From Pleomorphomonas koreensis DSM 23070 (GTDB lineage Bacteria > Pseudomonadota > Alphaproteobacteria > Rhizobiales > Pleomorphomonadaceae), in assembly GCF_000425185.1 (NCBI RefSeq), contig NZ_AULH01000008.1:1-64000 (forward strand): a DNA stretch of 64,000 nt, in the 5' to 3' direction. This document shows, piece by piece, positions 8,002-16,895 of the stretch (position 1 is its first letter; every line of letters starts with the position of its first letter). The position numbers and the translations under genes are program-made. Below the pieces are notes generated by a model, which had not been told where the DNA came from, searched no databases, and saw only the letters and a list, made by a program, of their open reading frames with translations.

Positions 8002-10545
8002 GTGAGCGAGCTGTTATCCCGCCAGCTTTCCGAGGCGACACGTCCGAGCGGCGAAGTCGACATATCCCGGCTGCTGGAAGCGGTCGGCGCCACCTACCAG
8101 CATCTGGACGCATCGCTGACGCAGGCCGTCCGCACGGCCGAAGCCTTGCGCGCCCGCATGGATGCCGTACTCGACGTCGCCGCGGAGGGCTTTGCCCTCT
8201 TCGACCCCGACGACAGGATCGTCCTCTGGAACCGGCGCTTCGTCGCGTTCTATCCCGAGCTTGACGGCTTCATCGAGCCGGGTCGCACCTTCGAGGCGAT
8301 CCTGCGGCACAGCCTCACGCACGGCACCTACCTCGAGGCCCGCGGCCGTGAGAAGGAATGGCTGGCCGCCCGTCTCGAACGGCACGCGCGGCCGAGCAGC
8401 ACCGAGGAGCAGCAGCGCTCCGACGGGCGCTGGATCCGGGTGGAGGAGAACCACCTCGCCGACGGCAGCCGCATCGGCATCCGCATCGACATCAGCGAGT
8501 TCAAGCGGCGGGAGGCGTCGTCGCGGCTGCTGTTCGAGGACAGCCCGCTGCCGATGTGGCTGTTCGACTTCGAAACGCTGCGCTTCCTGGCCGTCAACCG
8601 CGCCGCCGTCGCCCATTACGGCTACAGCCTGCACCAGTTCATGAACATGACGATCATGGACATTCGCCCCGAGCGCGACCGGGTGGAGGCGCTCGATGCC
8701 ATCCGCCACTCGATCGACTCGCAAAGCGGCGAGCGGCTGTTCAGGCACCTGAAGGCCGACGGCACGGAGATCGACGTCGAGGTCTACATCCGCCAGCAGA
8801 TGCACAACGGCCGGCGGGCGGTGCTGGTCACCGCCCTCGACGTCACCGAGCGCAAGCGCGCCACCGACGAGCTGAAGGCGACGCAGGAGTTCCTCAACAC
8901 CATCCTGGAGAACGTACCGGCGGCGCTGTTCGCCAAAGACCCGGTCAGCCGTCGCTACATCCTGCTCAACAAGGCCGGCGAGCTGCTGTTCGGCCACCAG
9001 CGCGAAGCCTTCATCGGCCAGAACTCCCGCAACATCTTCGGCGAGCGCGTTGCCGCCGCCGCCGAGGCGGTGGAGGACGAACTTCTGTCGAGCGGCGTCC
9101 GCCAGCTCACCGCCTCCGAAACGCTGCCGACGCCCAACGGCAACCGGCAGGTGACCGTCACCCGCATGGTGGTGCGCAACGCCGACGGCACGCCCCGCTT
9201 CATCGTCGGCGTCACCATGGATGTCACCGAGAAGCGCCGCGCCGAGGAGCAGATCGCCTACCTGTCGCACCACGACACGTTGACCGGCCTGCCCAACCGC
9301 GAGGCGATGATGATCCGCCTCGCCGACGGCATCTTCGCCGCCACCGCGACGCAGGCGCGTTTCGGCCTGCTCAGCATCGACATCGACCGCTTCAAGACGC
9401 TGAACGACCTCTACGGCCATACCGTGGCCGACCAGGCGCTGAAGGAAGCGGCGCGCCGCCTCGTCGAGATCGCCGGTGAAGGACTGGTGTTCCGCCTCGG
9501 CGGCGACGAGTTCGTGGTCATCTCCAACGATCCCGACCAGCCGGATGCCTCGTGCCGGCTGGCCGCCCTCGCCCAGCGGGTGTTCGCCGAGGACATCGTC
9601 ATCGATGGCAAGGCGATCCGCCTCGGCATCAGCATCGGCATCGCCACCTATCCGCTCGACGGCGACGACGGTTCGGTGCTGCTCGCCAACGCCGATGCCG
9701 CGCTCTACCACGTCAAGTCGGAGGCGCGCGGCTGCGTCCGCGTCTACGAATCGAAAACCGACCAGCTGATCCGCGACCGCTGGGCCTTGCAGGCCGACCT
9801 CGGCCATGCCCTGCGCAACCGCGAGCTGTCGCTGCATTTCCAGCCGCAGGCGGAAATCGACGGCCGCATCTTCGGCTTCGAGGCGCTGATGCGCTGGACG
9901 CATCCGACGCGCGGGCCCATCCCGCCGGACGACTTCATCCCGCTTGCCGAGGAATCCAACCTGATCCTCGACATGTCGGCCTGGGTGCTGGCCGAAGCCT
10001 GCCGCACGGCCGCCGGCTGGGCGCATCCGCTGACCGTCGCCGTCAACCTGTCGCCGATCCAGTTCCAGCACGGCGACCTGCCGCTGCTGATCCAGCAGAC
10101 GCTGGTCAACACCGGCCTGCAGCCGTCGCGCCTGGAGCTGGAGATCACCGAGGGCATCCTGCTGGGCGATTTCGCCCACATCGTCGGCATGCTCAGGCGG
10201 ATCAAGGCGATGGGCGTGCGCATCGCCATGGACGACTTCGGCACCGGCTACTCGTCGCTATCCTATCTGCAGGCTTTCCCCTTCGACAAGATCAAGATCG
10301 ACAAGAGCTTCGTCCAGTCGATCGGCCGCACCGAACAGGCGACGACCATCATCCGCGCCGTCATCGGCCTCTGCCGCGGCCTCGGCATCCCGGTGATCGC
10401 CGAGGGCGTCGAGACCGAGGAGCAGCGCGGCTTCCTCGCCCAGGAGCATTGTCCGGAGATCCAGGGCTACATCATCGGCCGGCCCGCGCCGATCCAGGTC
10501 TACAGCGAGATCGTCCGCCCGCTGGACGCGGCGCGCATGATCTGA
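8002..10545 (+). CDS. PAS-PAS-PAS-GGDEF-EAL cyclic-di-GMP protein
   Basis: An 847-residue soluble signalling protein. Three PAS-type sensor regions occupy about residues 45-160, 170-290 and 295-415 (each ends in a DxTExKR-like linker, e.g. ALDVTERKRA and TMDVTEKRRA). A GGDEF diguanylate cyclase follows (RLGGDEFVVIS, about residue 498), then an EAL phosphodiesterase (GFEALMRW about 626, VAVNLSPIQFQ, LELEITEG, AMDDFGTGYSSL about 743, IKIDKSFV, IAEGVET). Both active sites look intact, while the inhibitory RxxD motif upstream of GGDEF is absent (AGEG). No transmembrane segment is evident. The start is a GTG with GGGAGGA eight bases upstream. It may make or degrade c-di-GMP in response to a cytosolic signal and could tune motility. 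Confidence 0.95.
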   Translation: MSELLSRQLSEATRPSGEVDISRLLEAVGATYQHLDASLTQAVRTAEALRARMDAVLDVAAEGFALFDPDDRIVLWNRRFVAFYPELDGFIEPGRTFEAILRHSLTHGTYLEARGREKEWLAARLERHARPSSTEEQQRSDGRWIRVEENHLADGSRIGIRIDISEFKRREASSRLLFEDSPLPMWLFDFETLRFLAVNRAAVAHYGYSLHQFMNMTIMDIRPERDRVEALDAIRHSIDSQSGERLFRHLKADGTEIDVEVYIRQQMHNGRRAVLVTALDVTERKRATDELKATQEFLNTILENVPAALFAKDPVSRRYILLNKAGELLFGHQREAFIGQNSRNIFGERVAAAAEAVEDELLSSGVRQLTASETLPTPNGNRQVTVTRMVVRNADGTPRFIVGVTMDVTEKRRAEEQIAYLSHHDTLTGLPNREAMMIRLADGIFAATATQARFGLLSIDIDRFKTLNDLYGHTVADQALKEAARRLVEIAGEGLVFRLGGDEFVVISNDPDQPDASCRLAALAQRVFAEDIVIDGKAIRLGISIGIATYPLDGDDGSVLLANADAALYHVKSEARGCVRVYESKTDQLIRDRWALQADLGHALRNRELSLHFQPQAEIDGRIFGFEALMRWTHPTRGPIPPDDFIPLAEESNLILDMSAWVLAEACRTAAGWAHPLTVAVNLSPIQFQHGDLPLLIQQTLVNTGLQPSRLELEITEGILLGDFAHIVGMLRRIKAMGVRIAMDDFGTGYSSLSYLQAFPFDKIKIDKSFVQSIGRTEQATTIIRAVIGLCRGLGIPVIAEGVETEEQRGFLAQEHCPEIQGYIIGRPAPIQVYSEIVRPLDAARMI

Positions 10546-10549
10546 GCGC

Positions 10550-11461
10550 TCACGGCGGCAGGGCGAGGCCCGGCAGCTCGGCGGCCAGCGCGTCGATGGC
10601 GGCGCGGACGCGCGTCGGCAGGTAGGGCGTCTTCGGCCAGATGGCGTGGATGTCGGTGCGGCGACCCTCGGTCGCGACGGCGAGCAAGCCGACGAGGCGA
10701 CCGTCGCGCACCGGCGCCCGCACCAGCCAGCAGGGCAGATAGGCGATGCCGAAGCCGGCCAGCGCCGCCTCGGCGATGGTCTCGATGTCGTTGAAGCCGA
10801 CGCGGCTGTCGATCGTCAGTTCCCGAAGGCCGCCGCTGCCGTCGGGAAAGCGCCAGCGCTCGTTGCGGCCCTGCCGCCGGTAGACGATGCAGTCGTGCGC
10901 GGCGAAATCGTCGAGGCCAGCCGGCATGCCCCGCAGGGCCAGATAATCGGGCGCCGCCACCAGCATCATCCCCTGCCGCACCAGGAGGCGCGCCATCAGG
11001 TTGCCGCTGTCGCCGACCGGGCCGGAGCGCACCGCCAGGTCGAAGCCCTCTTCCACCAGGTCGACCGGCCGGTCGTTGAAGTCGATCTCCAGCGACAGCT
11101 CGGGATGCCGCCGGGCGAGCGCCAGCAGCACCGGCGCCACGCAGCGCCGGCCGAAGGACAGCGGCACGGAGACGCGCAGCCGGCCGCTCGCCACCCGCCG
11201 GCCGGTGTCGAGCAGCGCCCGGCCGGCCCGGATCTCGGCGAGCCCGCGCCGGCAATGGTCGAAGAACGCCGCGCCGTCGTCGGTCAGACTCTGCAGCCGC
11301 GTGGTGCGGTGGAACAGCCGCACGCCGAGCCGCGCCTCCAGCCGCGCCACCGCCTTGCCGACCGCCGAGCGCGTCAGGTGCAGCCGCGCCGCCGCCGACG
11401 CGAAGCCGCCGGCCTCGGCCGCTTCGACGAAGACCGCGATGTCGTCGAGGGACTCCGGCAT
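10550..11461 (-). CDS. LysR-family transcriptional regulator
   Basis: A 303-residue LysR-type regulator. The N-terminal winged helix-turn-helix is clear (FASAAARLHLTRSAVGKAVARLEARLGVRLFHRTTR, residues about 20-55), followed by a substrate-binding effector domain (SGRLRVSVPLSFGRRCVAPVLL onward). It is divergent from a medium-chain dehydrogenase gene with 121 bases between them that contain a TGACGA-N4-TCGTCA inverted repeat. The usual arrangement would be autoregulation and activation or repression of that dehydrogenase. The inducer is unknown. It converges on the c-di-GMP gene with a four-base gap. Confidence 0.93.
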   Translation of the reverse strand: MPESLDDIAVFVEAAEAGGFASAAARLHLTRSAVGKAVARLEARLGVRLFHRTTRLQSLTDDGAAFFDHCRRGLAEIRAGRALLDTGRRVASGRLRVSVPLSFGRRCVAPVLLALARRHPELSLEIDFNDRPVDLVEEGFDLAVRSGPVGDSGNLMARLLVRQGMMLVAAPDYLALRGMPAGLDDFAAHDCIVYRRQGRNERWRFPDGSGGLRELTIDSRVGFNDIETIAEAALAGFGIAYLPCWLVRAPVRDGRLVGLLAVATEGRRTDIHAIWPKTPYLPTRVRAAIDALAAELPGLALPP

Positions 11462-11492
11462 GTCCGTCTCCGTAGAATTTCAGGAACCAAAG

Positions 11493-11508
11493 TGACGACG
11501 ATTCGTCA
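11493..11508. promoter_or_regulatory. candidate LysR operator
   Basis: TGACGACGATTCGTCA has perfect 6-bp arms around CGAT and lies midway between the divergent lysR and dehydrogenase genes. It contains the T-N11-A pattern typical of LysR sites. Assignment is by position and symmetry only. Confidence 0.5.
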
Positions 11509-11582
11509 TCACCGGCGCTCTCAAAGCTACGATAGTCTTGCCGCCGTCGCCCGCAAGTCCCTCATCGCATCAAGGAGCCCTC

Positions 11583-12620
11583 ATGACCGCCACCATCCGC
11601 CATTGGCTTCAGTCCGGCACCGGCCGCGGTAGCCTCAGCCTCGTCACGGCGCCGAAGCCCATTCCCCATGCCGGCGAGGTGCTGGTGAAGGTGAAGGCCG
11701 TTTCCCTCAACTATCGCGACAAGCTGGTGCTGGAGGGCGGCATCGGCCTCACGCCCGTGGAGCCGATCATCCCGGCCACCGACTTCGCCGGCGTGGTGGA
11801 GGAGGTCGGCGACGGCGTCGCCACCTTGCGGCGCGGCGACCGCGTGGTGAGCGTCATTGCGCCCGACTGGTTCGACGGTGCCGTGCCGACGCCCGACCTG
11901 CCGCTCGCCCCGACTTTCCCCAGCCCGGCAAGAGGCACGATCCCGCCGGGTGCCCTCTCCGAATACGTCGTCCGACCGGCCCATGCGCTGGCCCGGTCGC
12001 CCGACAGCCTCGACGACGCCGAGGCGGCAACACTGCCGATCGCCGCGCTGACCGCCTGGTACGCGCTGATCGAGCGCGGCCGCCTGAAGCCCGGCGACGG
12101 CGTACTGATCCACGGCACCGGCGGCGTGGCGCTGTTCGGCCTGCAATTCGCCAAGCTGGCCGGCGCCATCGTCCTCGTCGTGTCGTCGTCGGCCGACAAG
12201 CTCGCCGCCGCCCGCCAGCTCGGCGCCGGCCATCTCCTGAAGCGCGACACGCCCGATCTTGCCGCCGAGGTGCGGCGGCTGACCGGCGGCCGCGGCGCCG
12301 ATCACGTGCTCGAAACGGTGGGCGGCGCCAACTTCGCCCTGTCGCTCGACGCGGCGGCGCCCGGCGGCCGCGTGTCGCTGATCGGCCAGATCGACGGCAC
12401 CGACCTCGCCGGCAACAGCCTGCACCTTGCCCGCAAGCGGCTGATCGTCGAGGGCATCGCCGTCGGCCACCAGCGTGCCTACGACGAGATGCTGCGCGCC
12501 GTCGATGCCGCCCGGCTGAAGCCGGTGATCGACAGCCGCTTCCCGCTAACCGACCTCCCCGCCGCCCTCGACCGGCTCGACGCCGGCCCATTCGGCAAGA
12601 TCGTCGTCGACCTCGCCTGA
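11583..12620 (+). CDS. zinc-independent-type medium-chain alcohol dehydrogenase / quinone oxidoreductase
   Basis: NAD(P)-dependent oxidoreductase of the MDR superfamily, 345 residues. A GroES-like half comes first (VKVKAVSLNYRDKLVLEGG, TDFAGVVEEVG). The Rossmann half carries the nucleotide loop GTGGVALFGLQFAKLAGA (about residue 180). The four-cysteine structural zinc lobe is missing, which is typical of the quinone-reductase branch. The ATG at 11583 has AAGGAG six bases upstream and is preferred over an in-frame ATG at 11538. It is divergent from a LysR regulator with a shared operator-like repeat, so induction by an aldehyde, quinone or similar effector is plausible. The substrate cannot be predicted. 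Confidence 0.88.
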   Translation: MTATIRHWLQSGTGRGSLSLVTAPKPIPHAGEVLVKVKAVSLNYRDKLVLEGGIGLTPVEPIIPATDFAGVVEEVGDGVATLRRGDRVVSVIAPDWFDGAVPTPDLPLAPTFPSPARGTIPPGALSEYVVRPAHALARSPDSLDDAEAATLPIAALTAWYALIERGRLKPGDGVLIHGTGGVALFGLQFAKLAGAIVLVVSSSADKLAAARQLGAGHLLKRDTPDLAAEVRRLTGGRGADHVLETVGGANFALSLDAAAPGGRVSLIGQIDGTDLAGNSLHLARKRLIVEGIAVGHQRAYDEMLRAVDAARLKPVIDSRFPLTDLPAALDRLDAGPFGKIVVDLA

Positions 12621-12746
12621 GGCCGATGGCCCGTCATCCACATGAAACGTTTCGACCCGGTTGTGTCGCGCACCCCGGACGCCTAACCTTGCGCCCAACG
12701 CCGCGCCGTCCGCCGACAAGGACCGCCGGCATCAGGGAGAAACGCC

Positions 12747-13916
12747 ATGGAGAATTTCACCTTCCTCAACCCGACCAAGATCATCTTCGGTCGCGGCACC
12801 GAGGCGTCGGTCGGCATGGAGACGGCGCGCTACGCCAGCAAGATCCTGCTCCACTACGGCGGCGGCTCGATCAAGGCGTCCGGCCTCTACGACCGCGTCT
12901 GCGCCTCGCTGAAGGCGGCCGGCGTCGAGTGGGTGGAGCTTGGCGGCGTCAAGCCCAACCCGCGCCTGTCGCTGGTCCAGGAGGGCGTCCGGCTCTGCAA
13001 GCAGCACGGCCTCGGCTTCATCCTGGCGGTCGGCGGCGGCAGCGCCATCGATTCGGCCAAGGCGATCGCCATGGGCGCCGTCATCGACGGCAACGTCTGG
13101 GACTTCTACGTCGGCCGGGCGCAGCCGTCCGACGCGCTGCCGATCGGCACGGTGCTGACCATTCCGGCCGCCGGCTCGGAATCGAGCGACGGCACGGTGA
13201 TCACCAACGAGGAAGGCTGGCTGAAGCGCGCCGTCGGCGGCGCCTTCCTCTATCCGAGGTTCTCGATCCTCAACCCGGCGCTCTGCAACACGCTGCCGCC
13301 CTTCCAGGTGGCCTGCGGCGCCGCCGACATCATGGCGCACCTGATGGAGCGCTATTTCACCAACATCCGCCACGTCGCCTTCACCGACCGACTGATCGAG
13401 GCGACCATGAAGACCGTCGCGGCGCAGGCGCCCAAGGTGCTGGCCGATCCCGACGACTACGACGCCTGGTCGGAGCTGATGTGGGCCGGCACCATCGCCC
13501 ACAACAATCTGCTCAACACCGGCCGCATCGGCGACTGGGCCTCGCACGACATCGAGCACGAGGTGTCCGGCATCTACGACGTCGCCCACGGCGCCGGCCT
13601 CGCCGTGGTTTTCCCGGCCTGGATGAAATACGTCCTGCACCACGACGTCGACCGCTTCGTGCAATGGGCGGTGCGCGTCTGGAACGTCGAGCTGGACGTG
13701 TTCGACAAGGAGGCGACGGCGCGCGAGGGCATCGCCCGGCTGGAAGCCTTCTTCCACCGGATCGGTCTCGGCACGACGCTCGCCTCGCTCGGCATCCACG
13801 ACGACCGCATCGACGAGATGGCGAAGAAGGGCACCAACGACGACAGCCGCACGCTCGGCCAGTTCGTCAAGCTCGACAGCCGGGCCGTCGCCGACATCCT
13901 GCGCCTCGCCCGGTGA
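12747..13916 (+). CDS. iron-containing (group III) alcohol dehydrogenase
   Basis: NAD(P)H-dependent alcohol/aldehyde oxidoreductase of the YqhD/BDH branch, 389 residues. Recognisable parts are FLNPTKIIFGRG at the start, the dinucleotide loop GGGSAIDSAKAIA (about residues 95-107), TIPAAGSESSDG, and metal-binding residues in CGAADIMAHLMERYF and ASHDIEHEVSGIYDVAHGAGLA. SD GGGAGAAACGCC precedes the ATG. YqhD-like enzymes detoxify short-chain aldehydes using NADPH. It follows the MDR gene by 126 bases on the same strand and could respond to the same stress, but a shared transcript is not proven. Confidence 0.93.
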   Translation: MENFTFLNPTKIIFGRGTEASVGMETARYASKILLHYGGGSIKASGLYDRVCASLKAAGVEWVELGGVKPNPRLSLVQEGVRLCKQHGLGFILAVGGGSAIDSAKAIAMGAVIDGNVWDFYVGRAQPSDALPIGTVLTIPAAGSESSDGTVITNEEGWLKRAVGGAFLYPRFSILNPALCNTLPPFQVACGAADIMAHLMERYFTNIRHVAFTDRLIEATMKTVAAQAPKVLADPDDYDAWSELMWAGTIAHNNLLNTGRIGDWASHDIEHEVSGIYDVAHGAGLAVVFPAWMKYVLHHDVDRFVQWAVRVWNVELDVFDKEATAREGIARLEAFFHRIGLGTTLASLGIHDDRIDEMAKKGTNDDSRTLGQFVKLDSRAVADILRLAR

Positions 13917-13923
13917 GCCAGAC

Positions 13924-13952
13924 TGCGGCGGAGGATCACTTTCTCCGCCGCA
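13924..13952. terminator. hairpin between convergent alcohol dehydrogenase and treZ
   Basis: TGCGGCGGAG and CTCCGCCGCA are perfect 10-bp arms around a nine-base loop, eight bases after the dehydrogenase stop. The right arm lies inside the last codons of treZ (ending RRRK), so the terminal residues of TreZ are shaped by the hairpin. Confidence 0.7.
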
Positions 13953-15702
13953 CCGACCAGGCGACGAACCACGGCGGGCAGCGGCCATCGCTGATCCGGC
14001 CCTGTTGCCAGATCGCCTTGCCAGGCAGCGGCGCCGGCAGCGGTGCCGGCTGACAGGAAAGGTTGAGCGTCAGCATCAGGTCCTTGTCCGCGCCCTGCCA
14101 GACGACGCGGACGACGCCGTCATCGACGCGCCACGCGCCGGCCTCGCGGATGCCGGGCAAGAGCGGCACCACCTCGCGTCGGCGGACCCGCAGGATGGCG
14201 CGATGCCAGTCGAGCACGCGGGCGTGGCGCGACTGTCGCGGCTCCCGCCAGTCCAGCCGGGCGGCGGCAAAGGTCGCGGGATCGAAGGGATCGAGCAGGA
14301 TGGCGGGATCGACGTCGAAGGCGGCGATCCGCCCGTCCCGCACCGCCGCGACAAAGGCCGGCGACAGGTCCGAGAAGAAGGGAAAGGGCGTGCCGGCCGC
14401 CCATTCCTCGCCCTGGAACAGCATGGGGATCTGCGGCGCCAGCAGACAGGTCGCCGCCGCGGCCCGGCAGGCGGCGGCCGGCGCCAGCGCGCCGATGCGC
14501 TCGCCGCGCGCCCGGTTGCCGATCTGGTCGTGGTTCTGGAGGAAGGCGATGAACGCCGAGGGCGGCAGGGGCGCCGCGCTGCCCTCGCCGTCGCCGGGCC
14601 GGAAGCCCTCGGCCAGCGCCCGGGCCAGCACGTCCGGCCGGCCGGCGCATTTGGCATAGTCCCGGTCGCACTCGCCGGTGATCGCCGCGTGCAGGGCATG
14701 GTGGAGATCGTCGTTCCACTGGCCGTCGAAGCCACCCGACGCCAGCACCCGGTCGGCCTCCAGCCGCGCGCTTTCGAGGACGAGATGCACCTTTCGTCCG
14801 CCGGCGGCGGTCCGCGCCGCCTCGGCGAGGTCGGTGAGGATGTGGTCCTCCGACCCCTCGTCGCGGATTTCATGGGCGGCGTCGATCCGGAGGCCGTCGA
14901 AGTGGAACTCACCGATCCACATGCGGACGTTGGCGAGCACCATGTCGCGCATCGACGTGCCATCGCGGCGCCGGAAGTCGACGGCATCGCCCCAGGGCGT
15001 CACGTGGCGGTCGGTAACGGCCGGCGCCAGCAGCGGCAGATAGTTCCCCTCCGGACCGAAGTGGTTGTAGACGACGTCGAGCAGCACGGCCATGCCGAGG
15101 CCATGCGCCCGGTCGACCAGCGCCTTGAGATCGTCGGGCCGGCCGTAGCGGCTGTCGGGGGCGAACGGCAGCACGCCGTCGTAGCCCCAGCTCCAGCGGC
15201 CGGGAAAATCGCTGACCGGCATCAGCTCGATCACCGTGACGCCCAGCGATTTCAGGTGGGACAGCCGGTCGATGGCGGCGCGGAAGGTGCCGGCCGGCGT
15301 GAAGGTGCCGACGTGCAACTCGTAGATCACCGCCTGGTGCCACTTGAGGCCGCGCCAGCCGGCATCGGTCCAGTGGAAGGCATCGGGCGCCACCACCTCG
15401 CTCGGCCCATGCACGTCGTCGGGCTGGAAGCGGCTGGCCGGATCGGGCACGGTGCTGCCGTCCGGCAGCAGAAAGCGATAGCGGGTGCCGGCCGGGGCGA
15501 CGACCGTCGCCTCGAACCAGCCGCCGGCGTCGCGCGCCATCGGCAGCGGCTCGCGGCCGTCAAGAAGGAGGGAGACGGCATCCTGCTTCGGCGCCCACAG
15601 GCGGAAGGTGAGTCGCCCGTCGCGCGAGACCGGCCCGAAGTCCGTCGGCGCCGGCCGGCCGGCAACGGGCGGGCGGGCGGCAAGCGGCGTCGACAAGTCC
15701 AT
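13936..15702 (-). CDS. treZ: malto-oligosyltrehalose trehalohydrolase
   Basis: GH13 hydrolase that releases trehalose from maltooligosyl-trehalose made by TreY. The 588 residues are a normal length. An N-terminal CBM48-like domain (TFRLWAPKQDAVSLLLDG) precedes the barrel: WHQAVIYELHVGTFTPAGTF, LGVTVIELMPVSDFPG, WGYDGVLPFAPDSRYG, nucleophile Asp in FDGLRIDAAHEI (about residue 274), acid/base Glu in HLVLESARLE and Asp in FLQNHDQIGNRARGER. The ATG at 15702 has GGGAG seven bases upstream. treY, treX and glycogen genes are absent from the window, so the partner must be elsewhere or this copy acts on other substrates. Confidence 0.93.
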   Translation of the reverse strand: MDLSTPLAARPPVAGRPAPTDFGPVSRDGRLTFRLWAPKQDAVSLLLDGREPLPMARDAGGWFEATVVAPAGTRYRFLLPDGSTVPDPASRFQPDDVHGPSEVVAPDAFHWTDAGWRGLKWHQAVIYELHVGTFTPAGTFRAAIDRLSHLKSLGVTVIELMPVSDFPGRWSWGYDGVLPFAPDSRYGRPDDLKALVDRAHGLGMAVLLDVVYNHFGPEGNYLPLLAPAVTDRHVTPWGDAVDFRRRDGTSMRDMVLANVRMWIGEFHFDGLRIDAAHEIRDEGSEDHILTDLAEAARTAAGGRKVHLVLESARLEADRVLASGGFDGQWNDDLHHALHAAITGECDRDYAKCAGRPDVLARALAEGFRPGDGEGSAAPLPPSAFIAFLQNHDQIGNRARGERIGALAPAAACRAAAATCLLAPQIPMLFQGEEWAAGTPFPFFSDLSPAFVAAVRDGRIAAFDVDPAILLDPFDPATFAAARLDWREPRQSRHARVLDWHRAILRVRRREVVPLLPGIREAGAWRVDDGVVRVVWQGADKDLMLTLNLSCQPAPLPAPLPGKAIWQQGRISDGRCPPWFVAWSVRRRK

Positions 15703-15791
15703 CCTGGCGTCTCCCGGTGGCAGGCCGACGGCAGTCGGCACGGCGATTATCGCCGGGGAGCGCCATGCAAGCAACCGGCCAGAGCCGAAGA

Positions 15792-16703
15792 TCACACGCA
15801 GGACGTAGTAATCGCCCTGGCACGCAAGCGCTCGCGGTGCAGCGAATAGAGGCCGCTCGCCACGATCAGCGAGGCGCCTATGGTGGTGGTCAGGCTCGGA
15901 ACGATGCTCCAGACGAGATAGGAGACGGCGGTGGCCGAGATCATCTGCACGTAGCTGAAGGGGGCGAGCAGCGAGGCCGGCGCCATGCGGTAGGCGAACA
16001 CGCAGCAGATCTGGCCGAAGGCGAAGAACAGGCCGCCGGCCATGCCGTAGACCGCCTCGTGCCAGGAGGTCTGCGGCAGTTCGCGCCAGACCAGCGCCGT
16101 CGCCACGGTGAGGCCGATCACCGACGTCCAGGCCATCATCGTCTCGGCGCTGTCGCGCACCGCCTTGCGCGTCAGGATGGTCGAGAAGGCGCCGACGAAG
16201 GCGGCCACCAGCGTGAAGATGGAGGCGGGATGGAAGCTGGAGGTTCCCGGCTGGACGATGATCAGCACGCCGATGAAGCCGACCAGCGCCGACAGCCAGC
16301 GCCGCACGCCGACCACCTCGCCAAGAAAGACGATCGACAGCGCCATCACGAACACCGGCGACACGAAGGAGATCGCCGTCGCGTCGGGGATCGACTGGTA
16401 GTGGAGGCCGAGCAGGAACAGGATGGTGCCGCAGATCGCCGAGAACCCGCGCATGAGGTTGAACCAGGGATGCCGCGGCTTCAGGATGCGCAGACCCTCG
16501 CGCCTCAGCGCAAAGGGCACGGCGACCAGCACATAGGCGAAATTCCGCCACCAGGCGATCTTCTCGGCGCTCGCCTCGTTCTGGATGAACTTGGCACCGA
16601 TGTCGCAGGCCGCAAACAGCAGCGTCGAGGCCGCCACCAGGGCGATGGCCAGCAGCACCGTCTCGTTGACGCGCGGCAACCCGGCGTCGACCGCCGGGGT
16701 CAT
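15792..16703 (-). CDS. EamA/DMT-superfamily permease
   Basis: A 303-residue inner-membrane protein with about ten hydrophobic helices arranged as two EamA repeats (first about residues 15-150 with LLFAACDIGAKF and SPVFVMALSIVFLGEVVGVRRW; second about 160-295 with MAPASLLAPFSYVQMISATAVSYLVW). Members export or import small metabolites such as amino acids or purines; the substrate is not predictable. The ATG at 16703 has only a weak AGGTGA-like site, and upstream in-frame starts up to 16865 add a non-conserved tail. It is followed on the same strand by treZ after 89 bases. Confidence 0.88.
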   Translation of the reverse strand: MTPAVDAGLPRVNETVLLAIALVAASTLLFAACDIGAKFIQNEASAEKIAWWRNFAYVLVAVPFALRREGLRILKPRHPWFNLMRGFSAICGTILFLLGLHYQSIPDATAISFVSPVFVMALSIVFLGEVVGVRRWLSALVGFIGVLIIVQPGTSSFHPASIFTLVAAFVGAFSTILTRKAVRDSAETMMAWTSVIGLTVATALVWRELPQTSWHEAVYGMAGGLFFAFGQICCVFAYRMAPASLLAPFSYVQMISATAVSYLVWSIVPSLTTTIGASLIVASGLYSLHRERLRARAITTSCV

Positions 16704-16835
16704 GCTCTGGGAAGTCACCTGAAACCGTCCGAAGGGAGCTGGTTGATCGGCGAGGCCGGCTCCGTTTGGCTCGTTCGCCAGCTTCTGGATGAAACGATTT
16801 TGAGGCAAAGACAAGGCAGCCGCGAAAAGTCGGAC

Positions 16836-16876
16836 AAAAATACCGGCCGCGTGGCGAAAAGGCATGAATGGCCGGT
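16836..16876 (-). terminator. candidate terminator of the flgD-flgL unit
   Basis: On the minus strand ACCGGCC (16876-16870) pairs with GGCCGGT (16848-16842) across a 21-base loop and is followed by ATTTTT. It begins about 20 bases after the flgL stop. The large loop lowers certainty. Confidence 0.55.
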
Positions 16877-16895
16877 AAACAGCAGCTTTCAGGCT

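Noticed and set aside
8014-10179. Open frame of 721 codons antisense to the GGDEF-EAL gene
   Set aside because: Repetitive His/Arg/Asp/Val-rich translation with no family text; a reverse-frame artefact of high GC coding DNA.
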